Source: Pseudomonas sp. LBUM920 (GTDB lineage Bacteria > Pseudomonadota > Gammaproteobacteria > Pseudomonadales > Pseudomonadaceae). From it: a stretch of DNA of 64,000 nucleotides. Shown here piece after piece: positions 51,938-60,742 of the stretch. Under the pieces are notes generated by a model that saw only the letters and a list, made by a program, of their open reading frames with translations, ran no database searches and was not told the origin of the DNA. Each line of letters opens with the position of its first letter. Positions within the stretch are counted from its first letter, which is position 1. The translations under genes were made by a program, and so were the position numbers. The stretch lies in contig NZ_CP027762.1 in NCBI RefSeq assembly GCF_003852315.1, positions 3,019,501 to 3,083,500 of the forward strand, written 5' to 3'.

Positions 51938-53245
51938 TTAGGTGTTGGCAGTGGTTTGAGGGTGCGTTGCAGCGAGCAGCGTGCGCCCGATGAAATCCGC
52001 AGGCCCGGTGACCCCCGGCAAGGTGAAGAAATACCCGCCGCCGACTGGCTTGAGGTACTCCTCCAGAGGCTCGCCGTTGAGCCGGGTTTGCACGCTGATA
52101 AAGCCTTTCTCCAGGTCAGCCTGGTAGCAGATGAACAACAGCCCCATGTCCAGCTGACCGTTTTTATTGACGCCGTTGGAGTAGTTGAACGGCCGACGCA
52201 GGATCAGGTTGGCCTGAGTCTGCGGGGTGCGCGGGTTGGCCAGGCGGATGTGAGCATCGAGCTTGGTCAGCTTGCCTTCCGGGTCCTTGCTGTAGTCGGG
52301 AACCTGGGTTTCCTTGTCGCCATCCATGGGCGCGCCGGTGGGTTTGATGCGCCCGATAATGCTTTCCTGCTCTTGCAGCGGGGTACGGTCCCAGCGCTCG
52401 ACGAAATTGCGGATGATGCGCACGGCCTGGTAGCTGCCGTTGGCGGCCCAGGCGGGTTCGTCGCTGCCGGGCTGCACCCAGACAATCTGGTCCATGGCCT
52501 TGTCGTCGTTGGAGTTCGGGTTGGCCGAACCGTCACGAAAACCGAGAAAATTGCGCGCGCTCTGCGCAGGCTCGCCGGGTTTGGCTGGCGCCTGCGGCGG
52601 CACGCTGCCTTCCTGTTTCCAGCGCACCAGCAGCAGGTCCGGCAGGTTTTTGACGATGTCGCGCAGGGCGTGGATATTGGTGTCCGGGGTGTTTGAGCTG
52701 AACTGCAGGCTCAGGTCGCCGTGGCACTGCGCCGGCTCCAATGCGTCGTTGGGGAAGCCGACCATGCGGCTCAGGCGCTTGGGTTTGACGGCGGTGAGGC
52801 CGAAGCGCTCATCGAACAGCGACTCGCCGACGGACACGGTGATGGTCAGGTTATCCGGCGTGACCACCGGGCCCAGAATGCCGGAATCGGTAGGCGGCAG
52901 TTTCGGGTCGACCTGCGGCACGGTGCCGCCGGTCATCAGGAAGCTGATGCGCTCGTTCAAGGTGCGAAACAGACGCTCCAGGTCTTCGCGATCAGTGGCC
53001 AGTACGTCGAATGCCACCAGCATGCCGCAGGCCGGGCGTGGGGTGACGATGCCGCTCTGGTGCTTGCCGAAAAAATCGTGGTGGTCCTGCGTCTTGTCAC
53101 TGCGTGGTGCAGTGGTGACTTGCTCGGCCGCCGCAGCCGCCATGGCCGGGCAGCTCAAGCTGCTGCCGGCAATCGCGGCGCCGGTGGCCGCCATGCCCAA
53201 CAGGACACGGCGACGTTGCGCGGAAAACTGTTCTGAATCACTCAT
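51938..53245 (-). CDS. efeB: DyP-type peroxidase/deferrochelatase EfeB
   Basis: A 435-residue enzyme. 'RRRVLLGMAATGAAIAGSS' is a twin-arginine signal, so it is exported folded. The 'NFLGFRDGSANP' motif gives the Dyp-family GxxDG aspartate; the proximal histidine lies in the C-terminal part. EfeB acts on ferric or heme iron in the periplasm for EfeUO. Start 53245 ('MSDSEQF') is preferred; a GTG at 53263 overlaps the previous gene and is also possible. Confidence 0.9.
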   Translation of the reverse strand: MSDSEQFSAQRRRVLLGMAATGAAIAGSSLSCPAMAAAAAEQVTTAPRSDKTQDHHDFFGKHQSGIVTPRPACGMLVAFDVLATDREDLERLFRTLNERISFLMTGGTVPQVDPKLPPTDSGILGPVVTPDNLTITVSVGESLFDERFGLTAVKPKRLSRMVGFPNDALEPAQCHGDLSLQFSSNTPDTNIHALRDIVKNLPDLLLVRWKQEGSVPPQAPAKPGEPAQSARNFLGFRDGSANPNSNDDKAMDQIVWVQPGSDEPAWAANGSYQAVRIIRNFVERWDRTPLQEQESIIGRIKPTGAPMDGDKETQVPDYSKDPEGKLTKLDAHIRLANPRTPQTQANLILRRPFNYSNGVNKNGQLDMGLLFICYQADLEKGFISVQTRLNGEPLEEYLKPVGGGYFFTLPGVTGPADFIGRTLLAATHPQTTANT

Positions 53246-53259
53246 GTAGTAGGTCGTCT

Positions 53260-54462
53260 TCACTGCAGGCCGGAAAGGCCAAGGGCGGGGTCGATTCCAT
53301 CGAGTGCAACGGCCAGAGCCTTGGCCTTGTCGGCGATCTGCTTGCGCTGATCGGCGGTGACGCTGTCGTAGCGGCTGTACTGGCCGTCGACTTTCAACGC
53401 ATTGAGCTCGGTATCGAAGGCGGCGAGGGCACCGTCGATTTTCGGCAGCAGGTCAGCTGCGGATTTGGTCAGCAGCGGGCGCATCAGCTCGACCACCTTG
53501 TGGGCGGCTTCCAGGTTGGCGGCAAAGCCATTCAGGTCGATGTGGCTGTAGCGTTCCTCTTCACCGCTGGCGGCGCGTACATCCGCCAGGCTGTTGAGGT
53601 TGCGCACCACAATGCTCACCAGTTGTTCCGGTGGCAGCGATTGGGCCAGCAGTTGTTGCTTGAGCGTGGTGACGTCGGTGACCAGGCGTTGCGCAATCGG
53701 GGCCAGGCTCTCCAGGCTGTGCTGCTGGAACAGGCTGTATTCGAGGCGATGGAAGCCGCTGAACGCCGGGTCTTGCTCGCGTTTTTCAAAGTAGTCGGCG
53801 CGTGCGTTGATGGCGTTATCCAGCTCGGCCAGGCGTTGCGAAGCCGGCGCCAGGCGCTGGTAGGCCTCACGGGCCGGCACGTAGAGCGCCTGCGCCTGAG
53901 CCAGGTCGCCGGCTTCAATGGCCTGGGCCAGCGCCGTAACGGCCTTGACCAGCGCACTGCCCTGGCCGCTCAGGTACACGCGGAACTCCGACAGCGGGCC
54001 GATAAACGCCACCATCGACGGCTTGGCCTTGGCCTGGGCGTCGGACTCAGCCGTCGGCGTCACGTGCAACGTGCCGCGCGGGTTGCTCAACAGCCCGCAG
54101 GTGATTGCATAGTCGCCGGGCAGCAGGTTGGCGTTGATCACCTGGCTCAGGCCGGGGGCGATATTTTCGCGCTCCTCGATCACCAGCACGCCGTCGAGGA
54201 TTTCCCACTCCACCGCGCGGTCGGAGCGGTTGATGATGCGAAAGCTCGCGTGCCCGGCGGGCACGGTCAACGCGTTGGGTTCGCAGGCGTGGCCATGGAT
54301 GGTCACCGCGATTTCATTGTGGTTGGTCTGACGTTTGGCGGCGGCCAATTGCGAGGCGTAATAGAACAGCGCACCGGCGCCGATCATCACGACCACCGAG
54401 CCGGCCACCGCCCAGCGCAGGGCGCGGGAAGGCAGAGCCGGTTGAGGGGTTGGGTTGGACAA
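53260..54462 (-). CDS. efeO: EfeO iron-binding protein with cupredoxin domain
   Basis: A 400-residue protein. An N-terminal membrane anchor (about 16-36) precedes a cupredoxin-like domain (about 45-135, 'HGHACEPNALTVPAGHASFRI', 'YAITCG') and an M75 peptidase-like domain with 'FHRLEYSLF' and 'EEERYSHIDL'. It carries iron to the permease. EfeU is 11 bases upstream and EfeB follows with a possible overlap, so one transcript is expected. Confidence 0.9.
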   Translation of the reverse strand: MSNPTPQPALPSRALRWAVAGSVVVMIGAGALFYYASQLAAAKRQTNHNEIAVTIHGHACEPNALTVPAGHASFRIINRSDRAVEWEILDGVLVIEERENIAPGLSQVINANLLPGDYAITCGLLSNPRGTLHVTPTAESDAQAKAKPSMVAFIGPLSEFRVYLSGQGSALVKAVTALAQAIEAGDLAQAQALYVPAREAYQRLAPASQRLAELDNAINARADYFEKREQDPAFSGFHRLEYSLFQQHSLESLAPIAQRLVTDVTTLKQQLLAQSLPPEQLVSIVVRNLNSLADVRAASGEEERYSHIDLNGFAANLEAAHKVVELMRPLLTKSAADLLPKIDGALAAFDTELNALKVDGQYSRYDSVTADQRKQIADKAKALAVALDGIDPALGLSGLQ

Positions 54463-54472
54463 GAGACGGTCC

Positions 54473-55318
54473 TTACTGGCTGGAAACGGAAGAGGTGTTA
54501 GCGACAGGCTTGGGTGGGGCGGACGGCAGGAAGAACATCACCAGCGCCACCACCAGGTAAATCAGATAGGCGCCCAGGGTGCTGATGGTCGGTGCATCCT
54601 GATAGCCGAACATCCCGGCCAGCACCGAGCCCAACGGGCCATCCATCGGCAGTGTCGCGCTGAAATCGAACAACACGGTTTGCAGGTGATTCCACACCCC
54701 GGCTTCGTGCAGGGCTTGAACCGAGTTGGCGAGGATGCCGGCGGCCACCACCAGGATGAACAAGCCGGTCCAGCGAAAGAACGCACCCAGGTTCAAGCGC
54801 ATGCTGCCGGTGTAGATCAGGAAACCGACGACGATCGCCAGGATCAGGCCGAGCAGGGCGCCAATCGGCGCGCCCGGGCCTTCGCTCTGCTGGAACACCG
54901 CGAGCAGGAAGAACACCGTCTCCAGGCCTTCACGGGCCACGGCGAAAAACACCATGGCAATCAGCGCGATCACCTGATGCTTGGAGCCGGCCAGCGCGTG
55001 GTCCAGGGATTCGTGCAGGGAATGCTTGATGGAGCGCGCTACTTTGCGCATCCAGAACACCATCGAGCTGAGAATGCCGACGGCCACCAGGCCGACCACA
55101 CCCTCGAACAATTCCTGTTGTTTTTGCGGGAATTCGGCGCTGACCAGCTCCAGGCCGCCGCCTACCAGCAGGGCCAGGGCAGCGGCGAGGAACACGCCGA
55201 TCCATACTGCGGGCATCCACTGACCGCGGCCGGTTTGTTGCAGGTAACTGGCGATGATGCCAACGATCAATGCTGCTTCAATGCCTTCGCGCAGCATGAT
55301 TAGAAAGGGAACGAGCAT
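54473..55318 (-). CDS. efeU: Ferrous iron permease EfeU
   Basis: A 281-residue protein with about seven membrane helices. Two REGxE motifs, 'LREGIEA' near residue 10 and 'AREGLET' near residue 152, are those of the FTR1/EfeU iron permeases. First gene of the operon; the start at 55318 is more usual than the longer frame (to 55333). A Fur-box-like sequence lies about 45 bases upstream. Confidence 0.9.
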   Translation of the reverse strand: MLVPFLIMLREGIEAALIVGIIASYLQQTGRGQWMPAVWIGVFLAAALALLVGGGLELVSAEFPQKQQELFEGVVGLVAVGILSSMVFWMRKVARSIKHSLHESLDHALAGSKHQVIALIAMVFFAVAREGLETVFFLLAVFQQSEGPGAPIGALLGLILAIVVGFLIYTGSMRLNLGAFFRWTGLFILVVAAGILANSVQALHEAGVWNHLQTVLFDFSATLPMDGPLGSVLAGMFGYQDAPTISTLGAYLIYLVVALVMFFLPSAPPKPVANTSSVSSQ

Positions 55319-55358
55319 TCGGCACCGCATCATGGCTGGATAGGATGCTAATTTGTAA

Positions 55359-55377
55359 CATAATGATACTCATTACT
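55359..55377. promoter_or_regulatory. Fur box upstream of efeU
   Basis: CATAATGATACTCATTACT matches about 15 of 19 bases of the Fur consensus palindrome. It lies just ahead of efeU and about 110 bases before the divergent AraC gene, so Fur with iron would repress at least efeU. Confidence 0.8.
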
Positions 55378-55486
55378 AAACAGGGAATGTTGCGCTTTGC
55401 TGAACTGCGGCTGAACGGTGGTGGCGAATCGCAACCGCCCTTATGATGCACCCCATCTTCATGTACAGCCGATAAGCCCATTTCCC

Positions 55487-56503
55487 ATGTCGGAAAAAGA
55501 CAGCATTTCCATCCACCTCGTGCGCGAAGCCCTGTTGCAGAGCTGCGGGCCGGGGGCGGCCACGGTTGAAGCGTTGAGCAAGGTCGGGATTGATCCGGCC
55601 TGGCTCGAGCAGCCCGGTGCCCGCGTGCCGGCCACCGCTTACGCGCGCTTGTGGCGGTTGCTGGCGCGGCGCACGGATGATGAATTTTTTGGGATGGACC
55701 CGCGCAAGCTCAAGTCCGGCAGCCTGGCGTTCCTGTGCCGCGCCGCCATGGCGCAACCCAATCTGGGCGCGGCCCTGCAAACCGGCCTGGGGTTTCTGTC
55801 CCTGATGCTTGAGCAAATGCCCGCGCAGTTGGTGCACCAACAGAGCCTGGCGGAAATCGTGTTGGCGGAACCTGCGCCCAAACGCGCGTTTACCTACTTC
55901 ACCTATTGGATGATTGTGCACGGCGTCGCCTGTTGGCTGGCCGGCCGGCGCATTCCGATCCTTGCGATTGAGCTGCGCTGTGCGCAGCCGGACTTTTACG
56001 ACGATTACCGGGTGATGTTCTCTGACAACCTGCGTTTTGATCGGCCGCGCACGCGCATGATCTTTTCTGCAGACTGCCTGGACGTGCCGATCAAGCGCAG
56101 CCCGGAAGAACTCAAGCGCTTTCTTGCCCATGCGCCGGCCAACATATTGGTCAAGTACCGCGACCCGGATAGCCTGGCCACGCGCATCAAGCACGATCTA
56201 CGCCAGATGCCCGCCGATACCTGGCCGGAAACCGAGGGCTTGGCGGCCAACTTGTGTATTTCGGCGTCGACCCTGCGTCGCCGCCTGGCGGATGAAGGCC
56301 AGACCTATCAGGGGCTCAAAGACAGCGTGCGCAAGGAGCTGGCGATTGTCTGGCTGGCAGAGCCACAGGTCAGCTTCGCCGAAATCGCCGGGCGTTTGGG
56401 GTTTGCCGACACCAGTTCGTTCTACAAGGCGTTTCGCAAGTGGTCCGGGTCCAACCCCGGGCATTACCGCAGCTTGATATTGAACGAAGCGGTGAGCCAA
56501 TAG
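55487..56503 (+). CDS. AraC family transcriptional regulator
   Basis: A 338-residue protein from ATG 55487. The N-terminal ligand-sensing region resembles the arabinose-binding-like PF12625 type ('QSCGPGAATVEALSKVGIDPAWL'). The C-terminal AraC double HTH is intact: 'NLCISASTLRRRLADEGQTYQGL' and 'EIAGRLGFADTSSFYKAFRKWSG'. Target unknown; it stands divergent to efeU and upstream of gadB. Confidence 0.85.
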   Translation: MSEKDSISIHLVREALLQSCGPGAATVEALSKVGIDPAWLEQPGARVPATAYARLWRLLARRTDDEFFGMDPRKLKSGSLAFLCRAAMAQPNLGAALQTGLGFLSLMLEQMPAQLVHQQSLAEIVLAEPAPKRAFTYFTYWMIVHGVACWLAGRRIPILAIELRCAQPDFYDDYRVMFSDNLRFDRPRTRMIFSADCLDVPIKRSPEELKRFLAHAPANILVKYRDPDSLATRIKHDLRQMPADTWPETEGLAANLCISASTLRRRLADEGQTYQGLKDSVRKELAIVWLAEPQVSFAEIAGRLGFADTSSFYKAFRKWSGSNPGHYRSLILNEAVSQ

Positions 56504-56691
56504 GTCATTGGAACGCTGCGTGGCCTGTGCAAGCCGTTACCCGCAGCTTCAATGACCCAGGTCACTTTCCGGCGCTCGCGTTTGTGTGATAGTCGGCGCA
56601 ACCGTTCCATCGCTTGTCTCCTGACGCAGCCTGATCGGCACTTGTCGCGATCAACGTCTACGCCATTTCCCTCATTCAAGAGCAGGATTTC

Positions 56692-58122
56692 ATGGCACTT
56701 CACAAAACCGTAGAAACCCAAGACCAAGCCATCGAAGACGTGTATTCGAGCGGTTCGTCCCAGCACACCTTGCCCAAGTACCGTTTGCCGAACCACTCGA
56801 CCACGCCGTCGGCAGCCTACAACCTGGTGCGCGATGAGCTGTTGCTCGACGGTAACTCGCGCCAGAACCTGGCGACCTTCTGCACCACGTGGGTCGAGCC
56901 CGAAGTGAAGCAGTTGATGGCCGACGCTCTCGACAAAAACATGATCGACAAGGACGAGTACCCGCAAACCGCCGAGATTGAAAACCGCTGCGTGCACATC
57001 ATTGCCGACCTCTGGCACGCGCCCAAATCCTGGCAAACCGTGGGTTGTTCGACCACAGGGTCCAGCGAAGCGGCCATGCTTGGCGGCCTGGCCCTGAAGT
57101 GGAGCTGGAAAAAACGCCGCGAAGCCGCGGGCCTGCCGACTGACAAACCGAACTTCGTGTGCGGGCCGGTGCAGATCTGCTGGAAAAAATTCGCCCGCTA
57201 TTTCGACGTGGAAATTCGTGAAGTGCCCTTGCGCGGTGACGCCTTGGGCCTGCTGCCGGCCGACCTGCGGGAATATTGCGACGAGAACACCATCGGCGTG
57301 GTCGCGACCTTGGGCGTGACTTTCACCGGTATCTACGAACCCGTGGCCGCGCTGGCCGCCGAGCTGGACGCGATGCAGCGCGACCTCGGCCTGGACATTC
57401 CGATACATGTTGATGCGGCCAGTGGCGGGTTTATCGCCCCGTTCATCCAGCAAACGCTGCAATGGGATTTTGTGATCGAACGGGTCAAGTCGATCAACGC
57501 CTCGGGCCACAAATACGGGTTGGCGCCGCTTGGCGTGGGCTGGGTGATTTGGCGCTCGACCGAAGATCTGCCGGAAGAATTGATCTTCTACGTGGACTAT
57601 CTGGGCGGCAACATGGCGACCTTCGCGCTGAATTTCAGCCGGCCGGGCGGTGAGATCATTGCCCAGTACTACAACTTCCTGCGGCTGGGGCGCGACGGCT
57701 ACACGCGTATTCAACAAGCCTGCTCCGACACGGCGCAGTGGCTGGCTGCGCAAATCGGCAAGTTTGCCCCGCTGGAATTGGTGTATGACGGCAAAGACGG
57801 GCTGCCGGCGGTCTGCTACAAGCTCAAGGACGGCATCGACCATGGCTTCAGCCTGTATGACCTGTCCGAGCGCGTGCGCATGCGCGGGTGGCAGATCGCG
57901 TCCTACCCACTGCCTTCAGACCGCCAGAATATCGTGGTGCAACGCATTCTGGTCCGCCATGGCGTGAGCCGCGACCTGGTGGCGCTGTTGCTAGATGATT
58001 TGCGCAAGGCTATCGAGTATCTGCAGAAAAACCCGGTGGCCAATTCCGACGCCGGGCCGAGTTTCAGCCACGGCGCAATCGCCGACCCCGTGATCCCGGC
58101 AGACACCCCTAACCTGGCCTGA
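56692..58122 (+). CDS. gadB: Glutamate decarboxylase (PLP-dependent)
   Basis: A 476-residue protein with the full GAD pattern: N-terminal 'YRLPNHSTTPSAAYNLVRDEL', cofactor region 'TGSSEAAMLGGLALKW', 'VDAASGGF', and the PLP lysine K274 in 'SINASGHKYG'. It converts glutamate to GABA with proton use, giving acid resistance. The next gene encodes an AspT-family antiporter, a possible glutamate-GABA exchanger. Confidence 0.93.
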   Translation: MALHKTVETQDQAIEDVYSSGSSQHTLPKYRLPNHSTTPSAAYNLVRDELLLDGNSRQNLATFCTTWVEPEVKQLMADALDKNMIDKDEYPQTAEIENRCVHIIADLWHAPKSWQTVGCSTTGSSEAAMLGGLALKWSWKKRREAAGLPTDKPNFVCGPVQICWKKFARYFDVEIREVPLRGDALGLLPADLREYCDENTIGVVATLGVTFTGIYEPVAALAAELDAMQRDLGLDIPIHVDAASGGFIAPFIQQTLQWDFVIERVKSINASGHKYGLAPLGVGWVIWRSTEDLPEELIFYVDYLGGNMATFALNFSRPGGEIIAQYYNFLRLGRDGYTRIQQACSDTAQWLAAQIGKFAPLELVYDGKDGLPAVCYKLKDGIDHGFSLYDLSERVRMRGWQIASYPLPSDRQNIVVQRILVRHGVSRDLVALLLDDLRKAIEYLQKNPVANSDAGPSFSHGAIADPVIPADTPNLA

Positions 58123-58191
58123 CACACCTCACGCTCACCGGGCCTTGAGGCCCGGTGCCTCAAGTGTTTGCCTTGCCGGGTGCGAATCATC

Positions 58192-59892
58192 GTGACTGCC
58201 ATTTTCAGTTTTCTGCACGACAACCCCTATATCCTGCTGTTTCTGGTGGTCGGCCTGTCCGTCTGGGTCGGGCGCGGCACCATCAAGGGGTATGGCTTGG
58301 GGGCGGTGGCCGGGGCCATCGTCATCGGTTGCGCCATTGCGACCTGGGCGTCTTACTACGGCGTGCATTTCGAGCTCGATAACTTCACCAAAAGCCTGTT
58401 TTATTACCTGTTCATGTACGGCGTCGGGCTGCGCGTGGGGCCCTCGTTTATTAATAGCCTCAAGGGCGATGGGCTGAAATTCACCTTTCTGGCGATACTG
58501 TCGTCGTTCCTCGGCTTGGGCATCGTGGTGCTGGGTGTGAAGCTCTTGTCACTGCCGGTGGGCGCCGCTGGCGGTATTCTTGCCGGTTCACAAACCATGT
58601 CCGCGGCCATCGGCTCGGCGGAGCAAGCCCTCACCTCCGGCGTCGTCCCGCTGCCGCCGGGCACTACGGTTGCCGCCGCGACGGCCATGATCGCGTTGTC
58701 CTATGGCATCACCTACATCTGGGGCACGGTCGGCATCATCCTGATCTGCAAATACCTGCCGCGCTGGTGGGGGGTGGATGCACGCAAGGCGGCCAAGGCG
58801 TATGAAGTCGAACACGGCGTGCCCAATGTCGATGACGCCGGGCTCAGTGGCTATCGGCCTTTCGACTTGCGTGCGTACCGATTGGTGAACAGTGAATGGG
58901 TGGGGCAGACCATCGCGCAGTTCCGCCAGCAATTTGCGCTGTACCAGATTGAGAATGTCGAGCGCGGCGATCAGTTGCTTGGCGCCGATCCCGCACTGGT
59001 GCTGCAGCTGGGCGATATCATTGCCCTGGGGGGCAGCCTCGATGCGCTGACCGATCACATGGGCCTGATCGGGCCGGAAGTGCCGGACGCCCGGGCGCTC
59101 AACATCCCGCTGGACGAGGCGGTGATTCTGGTGACCCACCGTGATGCGATCGGCAAGCAGCTCAAGCAGTTCAGCCAGTCATCGATTGCCGGACAGGTGC
59201 AGCTGGTGGGCATCGAACGCGGCGGCGCGCCCATTCCCCTGGGGCTAGAAACACGCCTGCAACGCCTGGATGTGATGCACCTGATCGGCTTGCGTACCGC
59301 CATCGACAAAGCCACGGCGTTACTCGGCAAGGCAGGGCGGCCAAGTACCGCGACCGATTTGCTGACGCTGTCACTGGGCATGGTGTTGGGGTTGCTGATC
59401 GGTCTGATCCAAGTGCCGGCGTTCGGTGCAGCGGTGGGCCTGGGTAACGCGGGCGGCTTGCTGGTGTCGGGGATTATCGTCTCGTCACTGGTGTCACGCG
59501 TGCGCTTTTTTGGTAATACACCCAACGCCGCCCGCAACATTCTTGAAGACATGGGGCTGATTTTCTTTGTCGCCATCGTGGGAGTGAACGCTGGCGCCAA
59601 CCTGGTTTCACAAATCAGCCCGATCATCGCGTTGAAGATCTTTGTACTCGGCTTTGTCGCCTGCACCGTTCCGCCGTTTATCGTCTGGGCGGTGGGGTTT
59701 CATGTGTTCAAGATCAACCCGGCAATCCTCATGGGCGGCGTGGCGGGCGCGCGCAGCCACTCCGGGCCGGCACGTGAGGCCGCCAAGGAAATCGACAGCA
59801 GCGTGCCCTGGATCGGTTTTCCTGTGGCGTATGCGGTGTCGGGCATTTTGCTCACGGTGTTTGGGTATTTTGCCATGGTGCTTGCGCGGTAG
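58192..59892 (+). CDS. AspT/YidE/YbjL-family antiporter
   Basis: A 566-residue membrane protein from GTG 58192 (an earlier TTG at 58168 is less likely). Two sets of hydrophobic helices (about 5-185 and 390-565) flank a cytoplasmic region with TrkA_C-like motifs ('LVNSEWVGQTIAQFRQQF'). This is the AspT/AAE layout (2.A.81). AspT exchanges aspartate and alanine; with gadB beside it, glutamate-GABA exchange is an inference. Downstream is the repeat block. Confidence 0.8.
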   Translation: MTAIFSFLHDNPYILLFLVVGLSVWVGRGTIKGYGLGAVAGAIVIGCAIATWASYYGVHFELDNFTKSLFYYLFMYGVGLRVGPSFINSLKGDGLKFTFLAILSSFLGLGIVVLGVKLLSLPVGAAGGILAGSQTMSAAIGSAEQALTSGVVPLPPGTTVAAATAMIALSYGITYIWGTVGIILICKYLPRWWGVDARKAAKAYEVEHGVPNVDDAGLSGYRPFDLRAYRLVNSEWVGQTIAQFRQQFALYQIENVERGDQLLGADPALVLQLGDIIALGGSLDALTDHMGLIGPEVPDARALNIPLDEAVILVTHRDAIGKQLKQFSQSSIAGQVQLVGIERGGAPIPLGLETRLQRLDVMHLIGLRTAIDKATALLGKAGRPSTATDLLTLSLGMVLGLLIGLIQVPAFGAAVGLGNAGGLLVSGIIVSSLVSRVRFFGNTPNAARNILEDMGLIFFVAIVGVNAGANLVSQISPIIALKIFVLGFVACTVPPFIVWAVGFHVFKINPAILMGGVAGARSHSGPAREAAKEIDSSVPWIGFPVAYAVSGILLTVFGYFAMVLAR

Positions 59893-59904
59893 TGGTTTGA
59901 GGGG

Positions 59905-60040
59905 GCATATCCGTTATTTAGGTAACGGCGGCTTATGGTTCCGCTCTTACAGCGGGTCACTTTTTTACAAACGCCTAAAAAAGTAACCAAAAAACGCTTT
60001 GCCCCACCACTCGGTGCCTCGCCTAGGCTCGGCATGCCCG
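59905..60040. repeat. Long inverted repeat, left arm
   Basis: The block 'ATATCCGTTATTT...GGTTCCGCTCTTACAGCGG...GCCCCACCACTCGG...GCCTAGGCTCGG' recurs inverted at 60510-60645 with scattered differences. It lies between the antiporter and efflux genes. Confidence 0.7.
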
Positions 60041-60206
60041 CACTCCGGCACGCTTGCGCGGCTAAATCGGCATCCTTGCCGATTTACCCGCTCCACCGTG
60101 CCTACTTGCGGCCATCGTGGTTGACGGGGCCCGCAGATCAAGATCAAAAGCACGCAGCCTCGCTGGCGCTCGACAGCTGCTACGGGTGGGGTGGCTCTGC
60201 TTTTCT

Positions 60207-60293
60207 GTGGGAGCTGGCTTGCCTGCGATGCAGACAACTCGGTCTTCCAGATACACCGAAGCGATGCTATCGCCGGCAAGCCAGCTCCTACAG
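60207..60293. repeat. REP/BIME element
   Basis: The palindromic pair GGAGCTGGCTTGCCTGCGAT and ATCGCCGGCAAGCCAGCTCC forms an inverted arrangement with about 45 bases between, typical of P. fluorescens REP doublets. Confidence 0.75.
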
Positions 60294-60509
60294 TGGATCG
60301 TGCCCGCTTTAGCTTTTGATTTTGCTCTTCAACACTCAAGCCGGCCGGTAGGCCGCTGTGCTCTTGCTGTTGATCTTGATCTTAGGCGCCCCGTTAAACC
60401 ACGCTGGCCGAACGCAGGCTTTGGAGCGTGGGTAACCCGGCAGGACGCCGGGTTAGCCGTCCTGGGCCAAGGATGGCCCATGACGGCGGCCCACGGTCCA
60501 AAGCCTGCG

Positions 60510-60645
60510 TGAGGGCACACCGAGCCTAGGCGAGGTGCCGAGTGGTGGGGCAAGAGCGTTTTGCTTACTTTTGCGCTTTTCAAAAGTGAGCCGCTGTCAG
60601 AGCGGAACCAATAGCAGCCCTGAGCGAAATAAAGGATATGCACAC
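60510..60645. repeat. Long inverted repeat, right arm
   Basis: Mirror of 59905-60040. The space between the arms (about 470 bases) holds the REP doublet and a smaller inverted pair around GATCAAGATCAAAAG (60138) and its mirror (60369). No gene is present. Confidence 0.7.
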
Positions 60646-60660
60646 ACCACAAGCGAGCAA

Positions 60661-60700
60661 AAAAAAGCCCCGCGACCGAATGACGGCACGGGGCTAAAAA
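60661..60700 (-). terminator. Rho-independent terminator of the efflux operon
   Basis: On the minus strand AGCCCCG...CGGGGCT pairs around a mid-loop and is followed by a run of T. It lies 43 bases past the stop of the outer membrane channel gene. Confidence 0.75.
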
Positions 60701-60742
60701 TTGGCTGGATGCGACCAACCAAAGGAGCTCTATTAAGTCAAA

